Origin: Bacillaceae bacterium
Lineage (GTDB): Bacteria; Bacillota; Bacilli; Bacillales; Alkalibacillaceae
Direction: 5' to 3'
Assembly (NCBI GenBank): GCA_017656265.1
Contig: JACDOD010000001.1
Coordinates: forward strand, 496,001 to 560,000
DNA: 64,000 nt
The notes beneath the pieces were generated by a model. It was not told the origin of the DNA. It searched no databases and saw only the letters and a program-made list of their open reading frames with translations. Every line of letters begins with the position of its first letter. The stretch's first letter is position 1. The translations under genes and the position numbers were made by a program. This document shows, one piece after another, positions 30,686 through 40,206 of this stretch.

Positions 30686-31469
30686 GCTTAGACTCCTTCC
30701 ACTTTTGAATAGCTTTTTTCATTTTTTCAATTTGTTTCTCGGCTTCTTTTTCCCCTTCTTTAATGATTTCTTCAATATTAGTAAAAGCCGTAGAACTGTA
30801 TTGAGACAGAGTTGGCAGCATTAATACATCAGCATCCATAACCGTTTTTTGTACCAGTTCACCCTGCATAATATCGATACTTTGCATGATGACGTCATAA
30901 ATGGATGAAACATTGGTGTTCTGGTGAAAATGGGCACAGTCTACAGCAAAAACTATATCCGCTCCCATTTCACGGACAACGGTGACCGGAACCCTGTCAA
31001 TCACTCCCCCATCTACTAACAGGCGTTCCCCGTATTTTTCAGGAATAAAAATACCGGGTATTGATATACTCGCCCGGACAGCATCTGCTGCGTCCCCTTC
31101 CTGAAAAACAACTTTTTCTCCTGTGTACAAATCCGTAGCCACTACAGCAACGGGAGTTTGAAATTCTTCAAGCTTCTTCCCAAACGTAAAAAAACGTATG
31201 TATTCTTTAATGCGATTCCCCTGAATTAACCCCATTTTAGGGACTGTTATATCAAGAAAATATTTTCGTTTAAAAATTTGGGCCAGGCGATATAAATTTT
31301 CAACCGTCTGTCCAGATCCGTATAACGAACCGATTAAAGCTCCCATACTGCTTCCTGCTATAAAATCAATAGGAATTTGATGATCATGCAGCACTTTCAG
31401 GACTCCGATATGGGAAAAGCCTTTTGCTCCTCCTGACCCAAGTGCAAGCCCAATTTTTGGCTGATTCAC
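30672..31469 (-). CDS. ylbK: Patatin-like phospholipase family protein YlbK
   Basis: GLALGSGGAKGFSHIGVL, GSSMGALIGSLY, DGG. Confidence 0.92.
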   Translation of the reverse strand: MNQPKIGLALGSGGAKGFSHIGVLKVLHDHQIPIDFIAGSSMGALIGSLYGSGQTVENLYRLAQIFKRKYFLDITVPKMGLIQGNRIKEYIRFFTFGKKLEEFQTPVAVVATDLYTGEKVVFQEGDAADAVRASISIPGIFIPEKYGERLLVDGGVIDRVPVTVVREMGADIVFAVDCAHFHQNTNVSSIYDVIMQSIDIMQGELVQKTVMDADVLMLPTLSQYSSTAFTNIEEIIKEGEKEAEKQIEKMKKAIQKWKESKHVQE

Positions 31470-31634
31470 TTACGATTCCCCTTCCGCCCATTTTTATTAA
31501 TTTATGCATATCCCATCTATTGATGAGCGTATAGTGGTAAAAGAAAGTAGTTGTCCAATAAGAATATATTCCCATTTTACACTGATTATAAGTAAACGTA
31601 CAGTAAGAGCAGCTTCATTCAGGAGGACCATTCC

Positions 31635-32855
31635 ATGAAAGCATTCTTTAAATCAGCTCTTCTGGCACTGAGTGCCTTCATACTGGCTATCTCTTTGATT
31701 AAATACCCGGATCAATCATTGGAAGCGTCTATCAGAGGGTTAAATTTATGGCTTGAAATCGTATTTCCTTCTCTGCTTCCTTTTTTTATTACAGCTGAAT
31801 TATTAATTGCCTTTGGCGTCGTCAAGTTTTTAGGTATATTGTGTGAACCTTTTATGAGACCGTTATTCAACGTTCCCGGCGCGGGAAGCTTTGTCTGGGC
31901 AATGGGAATGGCAAGCGGTTATCCTTCCGGGGCTAAATTAACGGCCCGGCTCCGCCAGGAAAACCATCTCACAAGAGTTGAAGCAGAACGGCTGGTATCC
32001 TTTACAAACGCTTCAAACCCTTTGTTTATTATCGGAGCCATTTCAGTCGGTTTTTTCCATGACCCTGGTCTGGGGGCATTGCTGGCCGTATCTCATTATC
32101 TGGGCAACTTTTTAGTCGGTATCTGCATGCGTTTTTATGGTGTAAGAAGAGGAGAAGAGACAGAAAAACCAGGGACAAATTTTTCTATTACTAAAGCGTT
32201 TCAGGCTTTGCATCAAACCAGAATAAATGATCGGCGACCAATCGGGAAAATCCTCGGGGATGCGGTTCTGTCATCCCTGCAGACCCTGTTTATGATTGGC
32301 GGATTCATTATTATTTTCTCCGTTATCAACAAGCTTATGTTTCTAATTGGGATTACGCCCATTATTTCTAAAGGCTTAAATGTATTGCTTTCCCTTGTGC
32401 ATTTGCCAGAAAGCTTGTCCATTCCTTTTATTGCCGGATTGTTCGAAATTACGCTGGGCTCTCAGATGACCGCCCAGTCCGAAAATGTGGAACTGTTAAA
32501 ACAAGCAGTCCTCATCAGTTTTATTCTGGCCTTTAATGGATTCTCTGTACAGGCACAGGTAGCCAGTATTCTTGCTGATACAGACATCCGATTCATCCCA
32601 TATTTTTTTGCAAGAATTATCCATGGTTTTTTTGCAAGCTTTTTATGCATGATCTTATATGAGCCACTTTATTTAAACAAAGTCAAAACAAACCTCCATG
32701 AGGTTCCTGTCGATGCCACTCCAGTTCCAGAATCATTCTGGTATACTGGCCTTTCTTATGTTCAGGATATTGGGCCTGTGGTATCCATTATGGCCATATT
32801 CACCGGGGTCATCATTTTATTAAAACGAAGAGTAAGTCAGCATAAGTTTCTGTAG
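31635..32855 (+). CDS. ylbJ: Sporulation integral membrane protein YlbJ
   Basis: Polytopic membrane protein with gate-like motifs (MGMASGYPSGAKLTARLRQ); synteny. Confidence 0.92.
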   Translation: MKAFFKSALLALSAFILAISLIKYPDQSLEASIRGLNLWLEIVFPSLLPFFITAELLIAFGVVKFLGILCEPFMRPLFNVPGAGSFVWAMGMASGYPSGAKLTARLRQENHLTRVEAERLVSFTNASNPLFIIGAISVGFFHDPGLGALLAVSHYLGNFLVGICMRFYGVRRGEETEKPGTNFSITKAFQALHQTRINDRRPIGKILGDAVLSSLQTLFMIGGFIIIFSVINKLMFLIGITPIISKGLNVLLSLVHLPESLSIPFIAGLFEITLGSQMTAQSENVELLKQAVLISFILAFNGFSVQAQVASILADTDIRFIPYFFARIIHGFFASFLCMILYEPLYLNKVKTNLHEVPVDATPVPESFWYTGLSYVQDIGPVVSIMAIFTGVIILLKRRVSQHKFL

Positions 32856-32890
32856 GTGCCGCCTGTTCTTTCGGAAAAACCTCAACAAAA

Positions 32891-32938
32891 AAACTGTCCC
32901 TTTCCCCTTAAAAATTATAGGGATTTTTGGGACAGTTT
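32891..32938. terminator. Bidirectional terminator between ylbJ and coaD
   Basis: AAACTGTCCC ... GGGACAGTTT. Confidence 0.65.
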
Positions 32939-32952
32939 CCTCTTATCCTTTT

Positions 32953-33438
<486 letters not shown>

Positions 33439-33517
33439 TTAACTCCTTTCCAATTTTTTAAACAATATCAATCATAAGTACATACCTGAAGGGGAATATA
33501 CAGAATGGTTCGTTATA

Positions 33518-34072
33518 TTAATCCAAACGATAAAGACTTATACCTGTCGTTTTGCCATACACTTCAGACTTAAATTTTTCAAGTCCATGATATGATTCAG
33601 GCAACTGTTCATCTGCCGTATGTTCACATATGATCACGCTGCCAGACTTAATGAGTTGATGATCAAGTATAGCATCAAATAACGCAGTATACGATATTTT
33701 TTCATATGGGGGATCCAGGAAAATATAATCAAATACCAGGTTCCGTTTAGACGCAGCTTTAATAGCCCGGAAAGCATCCGTTTTGTAAACTTCAGTCTGA
33801 TCTTGTATGTCAAGAGCTTTTATATTTTCATGAATGATTTGTACGGCTTTCGGATGACGATCAACGAAAATCGATCGTTCTGCTCCCCGGCTGATGGCCT
33901 CAATGCCAAGATTTCCGCTTCCAGCAAACAAGTCAAGGACTGTTCCGCCATTAAAGAAAGGTCCGATTATTTGAAAAATGGCTTCTTTTACTTTATCTGC
34001 AGTAGGCCGGGTAAGACGATTTGGAACCGGTTTAATTTGACGTCCTTTCAGGGTTCCGGAAATAATACGCAT
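33518..34072 (-). CDS. rsmD: 16S rRNA (guanine(966)-N(2))-methyltransferase RsmD
   Basis: MRIISGTLKGRQIKPV, DLFAGSGNLGIEAISRGA, DPPYE. Confidence 0.97.
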   Translation of the reverse strand: MRIISGTLKGRQIKPVPNRLTRPTADKVKEAIFQIIGPFFNGGTVLDLFAGSGNLGIEAISRGAERSIFVDRHPKAVQIIHENIKALDIQDQTEVYKTDAFRAIKAASKRNLVFDYIFLDPPYEKISYTALFDAILDHQLIKSGSVIICEHTADEQLPESYHGLEKFKSEVYGKTTGISLYRLD

Positions 34073-34183
34073 ATTACTTTCACCTCATGTTGTCCACTAT
34101 TCGACCTATATCCTATCACAAAATTTATAAAAAAGGAAAAATATATGTATAAGTACCGGAAAACTGTCCACAATGATAAATGA

Positions 34184-34334
34184 GAACAGGTTAACATGAT
34201 TAGCCTGTTCTTAAAGCGGAGAAGGCTTACGTTTCCCCATAAGTTCTTCCTCCGGTTTCTCCTCTCCCTTTTATCCTTATTTGATTTCGGTCAAATAAGG
34301 AAAGCCTGCAGATGATTCTGCAGGCGTTTTTTTT
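34184..34334 (+). ncRNA. Candidate small RNA: four stem-loops, C-rich loop/linker, strong intrinsic terminator
   Basis: Stems at 34184-34210, 34217-34254 (loop CGTTTCCCCA), 34275-34300, and terminator 34304-34325 followed by T8 on plus strand; linker GTTTCTCCTCTCCCTTTTAT. No convincing promoter seen by eye. Confidence 0.45.
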
Positions 34335-34348
34335 AAAGATAAGAACAT

Positions 34349-35776
34349 CTACTCGTTTTGTACAACGAAAGCGATTTGGTTATCGGATTCTTGTATGCCA
34401 ATATTAAAAATTTGTCTTACACCAGGTTCCGAAATATAAATATCATCATTAAGCTGAACCAGCAAGTCTCTTGTAATTCCAAAATTCTGTTCATTCTTGA
34501 TATAGGAATCTTTGTTTAAATACAAACGATACGTATTCCCCTGAAATTGGATGACAAACTCTTCCTGATTTTCGAACAGATACAAATCCATTCCCATCAT
34601 CATGGCAAGGCCTCCCAGGGGGTAATATCTGTTCTGATGATAAACAACGGGAGTCCAATTTAGCTCTTGACGAACTCCGTTTAAATATATATCCCTGTGA
34701 TCAGAGATATACATCGGGATGACCGGAAGTTTCCCCGGTTCATTTATACGGAAGAAAGGAACTTCTCCGCCCATAATTTCCCCCAGGGAGTGTGCTACAG
34801 CTTCAGATAAATTCTGGCTTTGATTCATACCATTTGCCAGGGATTGAAACCACATACCTATTTCTTCAGGGCTTAAGGAATTTTCCAGTTCTTTAATCAT
34901 TTCCTTTTCCCACTCTGTCTCCCCCTCCTGCTGAAAAATAACAGCAGCCGCTAATTCTGCAATCCACTCTTCATCCCTTTCCAGAGAGAAGGCGGCCAAC
35001 AATTCGTGTTTCAGCAAGAGAGACTTTAAATTATCTGGTTTAAGATCCTTAACAAAAACAAAGGATCCATCAGCTTTTTCGGGCAATTCCGGGTCATAGA
35101 CAATGGCAACCGGCTCATCAAAGATTTGATATTCAGCCCGATTTAACACAGTGGCAAGATCAAAATCCCTTACAGAAAAAACAAGAAGACCTTCCCCTTC
35201 ATAAAGATATGGGTAGTCATTAGGGATACGAATTAGAGAAGTCCCATCCCATATTGTCTCTTTCCATTCGTAAAAGTTCACATATTCCTTTTCCACTTTC
35301 TGAAATGGCTTTCCCTGAACAAACCATAAAAACTGATCCTGCTTTGGAATAGACAGATAAACGTTCATGTCCGGCCGATTTCCCTTTTCGGTTTGAAGGG
35401 AAATATACCAATCATGAACAGACAAAAATTTATTCTGGTCCAATGGGATCTTATATGTAAATTCAGCTGACTTTTCTGGGCTTATGATTAAATTCTGGTC
35501 CTTTATCAAACAATTCTTGTCTTCTTTATACATACAGGTTAAACCCCGAACTGCTTCGGGAATATTCAGTTTATACTGATTCTGGAATAAATCCTGGAAA
35601 GACTGAGTAATATTCAAAATATGGTTGTTCTGATCATACTGAAGGTCAATCTTCATTACAATCGGCTGATTTTGAGCAGACTGATATGTACCATTGGAAT
35701 ACAAAGACCACTGGTAGGATAACAGAACACCTGACGTAATTAGTAAAGCTAGTAGTAATAACCAGATTTTCTTCAT
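34349..35776 (-). CDS. Uncharacterised secreted/membrane-anchored protein, possible C-terminal stalk-like (Cu amine oxidase N-like) region
   Basis: MKKIWLLLLALLITSGVLLS signal/anchor; C-term GGLAMMMGMDLYLFENQEEFVIQFQGNTYRLYLN. Start chosen at M6 of the track ORF. Confidence 0.7.
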   Translation of the reverse strand: MKKIWLLLLALLITSGVLLSYQWSLYSNGTYQSAQNQPIVMKIDLQYDQNNHILNITQSFQDLFQNQYKLNIPEAVRGLTCMYKEDKNCLIKDQNLIISPEKSAEFTYKIPLDQNKFLSVHDWYISLQTEKGNRPDMNVYLSIPKQDQFLWFVQGKPFQKVEKEYVNFYEWKETIWDGTSLIRIPNDYPYLYEGEGLLVFSVRDFDLATVLNRAEYQIFDEPVAIVYDPELPEKADGSFVFVKDLKPDNLKSLLLKHELLAAFSLERDEEWIAELAAAVIFQQEGETEWEKEMIKELENSLSPEEIGMWFQSLANGMNQSQNLSEAVAHSLGEIMGGEVPFFRINEPGKLPVIPMYISDHRDIYLNGVRQELNWTPVVYHQNRYYPLGGLAMMMGMDLYLFENQEEFVIQFQGNTYRLYLNKDSYIKNEQNFGITRDLLVQLNDDIYISEPGVRQIFNIGIQESDNQIAFVVQNE

Positions 35777-35880
35777 CGTCCATCGCTCCATTTTGTGATT
35801 TTAACCGGTATGTTTTTAATTGGCTGTTCACAAATACATCATCCCATGCTAAAGTAACAGGGGAAACTCTTCATGTTGAG

Positions 35881-36279
35881 GTGAATATAATGATCCAGCG
35901 TTTTATTGAATTGGGTGAGGGATACTCAGACATATATGAACTTCTTTTGATCGGAAACACTATGAAAGACCGGGTAGAACACTGTCTTGCATTTCATACC
36001 ATAAAAAACGACGAGCCCCGCACTTCAGTTGCCATTGTGATGAAGCCGACAGACCCGGGTGATTTTCAGCCTATCTATATTTGCCTGGAAGGAATTCCTT
36101 ATGCGAAAGAAAAGGAAAGCAAACGATATGAAATGTTCAAACAGCTGGCAGAGGAGCTTGGCAAACCCGTTATTGACTTGAATGTTAAACCGTCTGTATA
36201 CTTTAGCGAAAAAGAGCTTTTTTATCAGCATCTGATTGGAATACTGCGAATGAATCATTTCATTCCGCCATTAAACTAA
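35881..36279 (+). CDS. Conserved hypothetical protein of the ylbG region (possibly DUF7147 family)
   Basis: MIQRFIELGEGYSDIYELLLIGNTMKDRVEHCLAFHT; conserved-looking soluble protein; family assignment from memory. Confidence 0.65.
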   Translation: MNIMIQRFIELGEGYSDIYELLLIGNTMKDRVEHCLAFHTIKNDEPRTSVAIVMKPTDPGDFQPIYICLEGIPYAKEKESKRYEMFKQLAEELGKPVIDLNVKPSVYFSEKELFYQHLIGILRMNHFIPPLN

Positions 36280-36295
36280 GACCAATCATGAAAGA

Positions 36296-36320
36296 AGGGG
36301 CTGAATACGGGTCAGCCCCT
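36296..36320. terminator. Bidirectional terminator-like hairpin between 35881-36279 CDS and ylbG
   Basis: AGGGGCTGA-ATACGGG-TCAGCCCCT. Confidence 0.6.
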
Positions 36321-36343
36321 ATAAATATAATTAATAAAAGTGA

Positions 36344-36628
36344 TTACGAGTTAAAAAAGCCGTATTTGTAGTCATATTCCTTTGCCTGATCTGGTCTGGA
36401 GTTTTCGTAATTGGTATTTACATATGGTTTATAGGATGGCTCTACCTTTGTCACAAAAGGAAGCATACTCACCTTTTCCATCAGATCATCTATTTCTTCC
36501 TGATTGACATACAGCACGGCATACTTTAATTTTTTTGACGCGTAAATAATATGTCCATAACGGCGAATTTTTCTCAAATGCTTTAAATGTCTCAGCCAGA
36601 CAATGATTCCCTGTCTTTTTGTCCACAT
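36344..36628 (-). CDS. ylbG: YlbG family protein (UPF0298)
   Basis: RQGIIVWLRHLKHLRKIRRYGHIIYASKKLKYAVLYVNQ. Confidence 0.93.
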   Translation of the reverse strand: MWTKRQGIIVWLRHLKHLRKIRRYGHIIYASKKLKYAVLYVNQEEIDDLMEKVSMLPFVTKVEPSYKPYVNTNYENSRPDQAKEYDYKYGFFNS

Positions 36629-36732
36629 ACTATGTTCCCCGCTTACATCATGATTTTGATATTAGTTTAGCAGACATCTGCTGTTCCTTCAATTTTTAAT
36701 GCTGGAAAAAAATTATCAATAATGATCAATGG

Positions 36733-37065
36733 GTGATAATAATGAATGATATTGAACAGGCATGGCATCTGTTTATTAAATACCTGCAGGCCAGCCATTT
36801 TATTAAACAGGCTGCCCGCAAGGATTTTGCCGGTCTTCCTTTCATTTATCTTGAAAGCATCGAGCACGGAAAGCGTAAAGAAATGGATGAACTTTTAAAA
36901 ACAGCTGCCATGCAGGCGATGAAAGGAAAACGCCTTACCCTCTCTATCTCATTTGTACGAGAGAGTAAGACGCTTTTTGTATATCGTGTCCGATTTTTAG
37001 TCCCCCAGAGAAAGATGTTCTGCTGCGGAAATATGTGTCATGACTGCATACGGTTTACCTCATAA
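36733..37065 (+). CDS. Small hypothetical protein with C-terminal CCGNMCHDC cysteine cluster
   Basis: Open frame with cysteine-rich tail FCCGNMCHDCIRF; divergent from ylbG. Confidence 0.65.
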   Translation: MIIMNDIEQAWHLFIKYLQASHFIKQAARKDFAGLPFIYLESIEHGKRKEMDELLKTAAMQAMKGKRLTLSISFVRESKTLFVYRVRFLVPQRKMFCCGNMCHDCIRFTS

Positions 37066-37090
37066 ACCAGGGACACTAAGTATGTCTGTA

Positions 37091-37528
37091 TTATGATGCA
37101 CAGCCACACGAACCACCGCTTCCGCAGCCACAACCTGTATCTTTAAAGACCATGCCGTCTTGTGGCACTTTTATATGAGGGCTGACAGAATGGGCAACCA
37201 GCGAACTGATCTCATCCAGCATAGCTTGAAGTTCCCGTTCTGCTTTTTTAAATTCCGCAACTGAATCGGTTAAATCCATTTCCCTTTTTGCAGTGCGAAC
37301 CTTTTTCATAATTTCATTATAATCTGGATGATAGCGCCCAAATCGCTGAACATCTTTATACTGGTCTTTTATTTGCTGAAAGGCTGAAATGCGCTTTTGG
37401 GCTACTTGATCTTCGGCCATTTTTTGTTTAGCCAGCTGATAATTTTTCATCGGTTCAGATTGTAATATCATTTGACCGACTCTTTCTGCATGGTCCAGAA
37501 TATTCACAATTTCCATTGTGGCAAGCAA
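37091..37528 (-). CDS. ylbF: YlbF/YmcA family regulator (RicF)
   Basis: Coiled-coil family plus C-terminal DTGCGCGSGGSCGCAS. Confidence 0.92.
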   Translation of the reverse strand: MLATMEIVNILDHAERVGQMILQSEPMKNYQLAKQKMAEDQVAQKRISAFQQIKDQYKDVQRFGRYHPDYNEIMKKVRTAKREMDLTDSVAEFKKAERELQAMLDEISSLVAHSVSPHIKVPQDGMVFKDTGCGCGSGGSCGCAS

Positions 37529-37578
37529 GTTACCACCTCCACTAACAACATCATAACAAAATTTGTTTCAAAAAGGAA

Positions 37579-37821
37579 TTAACTCGATGGCTGTTTCATC
37601 ATTTGGCCAACAGATAAAAGCATATTTAGCATGGATAACTGCTGATTAATTTGTTCTACCCGCTGCGGAAACGTCTTTCCATAAAATACTTTTGCGTATG
37701 ATTCAATGCTCAACACATGTTCGGGGTTTCGGCTTAATAATCGATACCACTCAGGGTTCATTCGTACAAAGTGCAGTAAATCTGGCCGTTTCAGCAAATA
37801 GGTATATACTGAACGCTCCAT
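37579..37821 (-). CDS. ylbE: YlbE-like protein
   Basis: YTYLLKRPDLLHFVRMNPEWYRLLSRNPE; synteny. Confidence 0.88.
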   Translation of the reverse strand: MERSVYTYLLKRPDLLHFVRMNPEWYRLLSRNPEHVLSIESYAKVFYGKTFPQRVEQINQQLSMLNMLLSVGQMMKQPSS

Positions 37822-37832
37822 ATTAATCGCTC

Positions 37833-38276
37833 CTAATCATTCCCAAAATTGAATGGGTTTTTCGGCTGATTGGGCTGTGATGGATAAGGGGAAAAAGGTC
37901 TCTGACCCTGAAATGGCCCAGGTCTTTGCCCAAATGGAGAAGGGGGTTTTGATTTTTGAAACTGGCTCATAATTGATTGTACATTGGATAAGGTTCCGCT
38001 TAATTGTTCAATATTCTTTTGCACTTTTTCCAGATCAATTTTTTCCAGCATTCCTAACAGTTTTTGCATTCCTTCCTGCTGTTTCGTAGCAGAGCTTTTC
38101 GGTTTGGATGACGTTTTAAATTGATCCCAATATGGATCATCTTCTCCATAATAGATCCAGCGGTCAAAATAAGACTGCCAGCTCTCATTATTTTCTCGGA
38201 CATGCCGAATGAGTTCCGGATGTTTTTGTACGAATCGTTTAAACTTTTCAACTTTTGGATGAAGCTTTCCCATATT
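37833..38276 (-). CDS. ylbD: YlbD family (spore coat) protein
   Basis: MGKLHPKVEKFKRFVQKHPELIRHVRENNESWQSYFDRWIYYGEDDPYWDQF; start revised from 38318. Confidence 0.85.
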   Translation of the reverse strand, partial: NMGKLHPKVEKFKRFVQKHPELIRHVRENNESWQSYFDRWIYYGEDDPYWDQFKTSSKPKSSATKQQEGMQKLLGMLEKIDLEKVQKNIEQLSGTLSNVQSIMSQFQKSKPPSPFGQRPGPFQGQRPFSPYPSQPNQPKNPFNFGND

Positions 38277-38351
38277 CTTCACCTCACCTGCACACGTTTC
38301 TATGTTAAGATATGACAAACGTTCGGAAGGTGTGCATGGGCATAAATCTTG

Positions 38352-39407
38352 TTATGGCAACAGGACCGTCTTTTGCAAAAAGTTTTGTGTGTAATAATCC
38401 TGATAAACCCCTACTCCTAAATGAGTATAATTTGGATTTAATATGGCTTTTCTGTGTCCTTCACTATTCATCCACCCTTCAATAACTGCCGGTGCATCCT
38501 GATATTGAGCTGCGATATTTTCACCTGCTGTCAAATAAGCAATATTATAGCGTTGCAGCCGCTGTTTTAATCCTTCCCCAGTTAAGGTAAAATGTGAAAA
38601 ATAACGGTTTTCTGCCATATCTTTGCTGTGGAGAAAAGCCACTCTGGAAACTTCAGCATCCCAGTCCAGTTCCTCAAGGTGATGACGTTTGCGAATAACA
38701 TTGGTAATATCAAATATCTGCCGTTCCCTTGCGTCTTCTATCATGTTCCATTCTTCTTCAGACAGAGCTGGCAATGAAGGCAGTTCTCCAAAATAACTGA
38801 TTTGATAAGGACGATGGCGAATTAAAACTTCCCCGGTTAATAAACGGACAGATGACAGTTCTCCTGTAAACTGATCAAAATAGAGCTGCAAGAAATGGTT
38901 CTCACTTAACTGAACTAATGGTCGAAGCTTGATATCCTCACTGGACAGGTAAAAATCGTATTGGCTGCGATCCCCATGATACGTAAGAAGGCTGGATAAT
39001 GAAAATTTACTTTTAACCTGATTATAATCGTTCCCGATGGATATCGGATCAATCGGGATATTGGGCCCTGTAGCATAAATAGTTACCACTTTTTCATTTT
39101 CTATTCCGATTTGCAGATATTGATCATTAAACTGGTAAATCCACCATTGATAACCATAAGGAGTTGGTGCTTTGTAAACAGGTTGTCCAAATTCAGAATA
39201 AATATGTTCAGATGATTCTCCCATTAATGGATAGATGCTTCCTTCTAAAAAATAAAGCGGCCACAAAAGTTTACCTTCTATCTCCATCTCAATGGACTTC
39301 ATTTTTTTATGTGACAGGCTGTCTGGCTGATCATCCCCTGAATACAGCCATACCAGATAAAGAACCGCAGCTGTCAGTAATAAAAACAGGTTTCCCCTCT
39401 TTTTCAT
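38352..39407 (-). CDS. ylbC: CAP (SCP) domain-containing protein YlbC
   Basis: N-terminal CAP-associated domain; HSKDMAENRYFSH, GENIAAQYQ, GHRKAILNPNYTHLGVG. Confidence 0.92.
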   Translation of the reverse strand: MKKRGNLFLLLTAAVLYLVWLYSGDDQPDSLSHKKMKSIEMEIEGKLLWPLYFLEGSIYPLMGESSEHIYSEFGQPVYKAPTPYGYQWWIYQFNDQYLQIGIENEKVVTIYATGPNIPIDPISIGNDYNQVKSKFSLSSLLTYHGDRSQYDFYLSSEDIKLRPLVQLSENHFLQLYFDQFTGELSSVRLLTGEVLIRHRPYQISYFGELPSLPALSEEEWNMIEDARERQIFDITNVIRKRHHLEELDWDAEVSRVAFLHSKDMAENRYFSHFTLTGEGLKQRLQRYNIAYLTAGENIAAQYQDAPAVIEGWMNSEGHRKAILNPNYTHLGVGVYQDYYTQNFLQKTVLLP

Positions 39408-39517
39408 ACTCTCTTCTCCCTTACATGGCTTCTACTAATACTATATAAGACAGGCAGAAAGAATATGAAAAATAGAGAAATACTGTTGCTCAGTTCATCG
39501 ATTTAAATTCGGAAAAA

Positions 39518-39548
39518 GGGCACACAAAGAAATACAGAGTGCCCTTTT
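39518..39548 (-). terminator. Terminator downstream of the CBS-domain gene
   Basis: AAGGGCAC ... GTGCCCTT hairpin. Confidence 0.6.
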
Positions 39549-39573
39549 ATGGAAGACACTCTGCAGATATTCA

Positions 39574-40041
39574 CTACATTTTTCTTTGTTGGTCAAATCG
39601 ATTGCCTTCACGCTCAGAGATTTCACCAAGTGCCACTCCAGCAGCATGGTCAGATTCTTCTTGCTGAGACAAATCACCAAGAGATACAATTCCCGTCAAT
39701 TTTCCATTTTCAACAACCGGCAAACGGCGAATTTGTTTATCCGCCATGATTTGACTGGCTTCCTGAAGGGATGTGTCAGGAGAAACGGAAATTAATTCGT
39801 CACTCATCACTTCAGTTATCTGCGTAGATCCTGATTTTTTTTGAGCATAGCCCCGCAGTACAAGGTCTCGGTCCGTTACTACACCCATTAAGTTTTGCTC
39901 ATTGTCCACGATTGGTATAATCCCTACGTTCAGTTCACTCATTTTCCTTGCCGCTTCATAAATATTGTCATCTGTTTTACAACTGGATACGTCAGTCGTC
40001 ATAATGTCACGTACAGATTTCATATTCAGTCCTCCCAACAA
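39574..40041 (-). CDS. ylbB: CBS domain-containing protein YlbB
   Basis: Two CBS repeats (VRDIMTTDVSSC..., ITEVMSDELISVSPDTS...). Confidence 0.93.
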   Translation of the reverse strand: MLGGLNMKSVRDIMTTDVSSCKTDDNIYEAARKMSELNVGIIPIVDNEQNLMGVVTDRDLVLRGYAQKKSGSTQITEVMSDELISVSPDTSLQEASQIMADKQIRRLPVVENGKLTGIVSLGDLSQQEESDHAAGVALGEISEREGNRFDQQRKM

Positions 40042-40206
40042 TGTTTTGAATGGATTTTTTGATCCATTCTTTTTATTATTGTGTCCATTTTGTTACATAA
40101 TTTACCCAAAAAGATGAATTTATCTGGAATGAGAATTGATTCTTGGTTTAATTCATACTATTATGGTTTTAGACTACATATAGAAAATGTTGTGAGGTGA
40201 AAATAA

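Noticed and set aside
34349-35791. Idea that the orphan secreted protein plus the sRNA candidate form a defined regulatory system
   Set aside because: Only proximity supports it; no shared promoter or pairing region was identified by eye, so they are reported separately.
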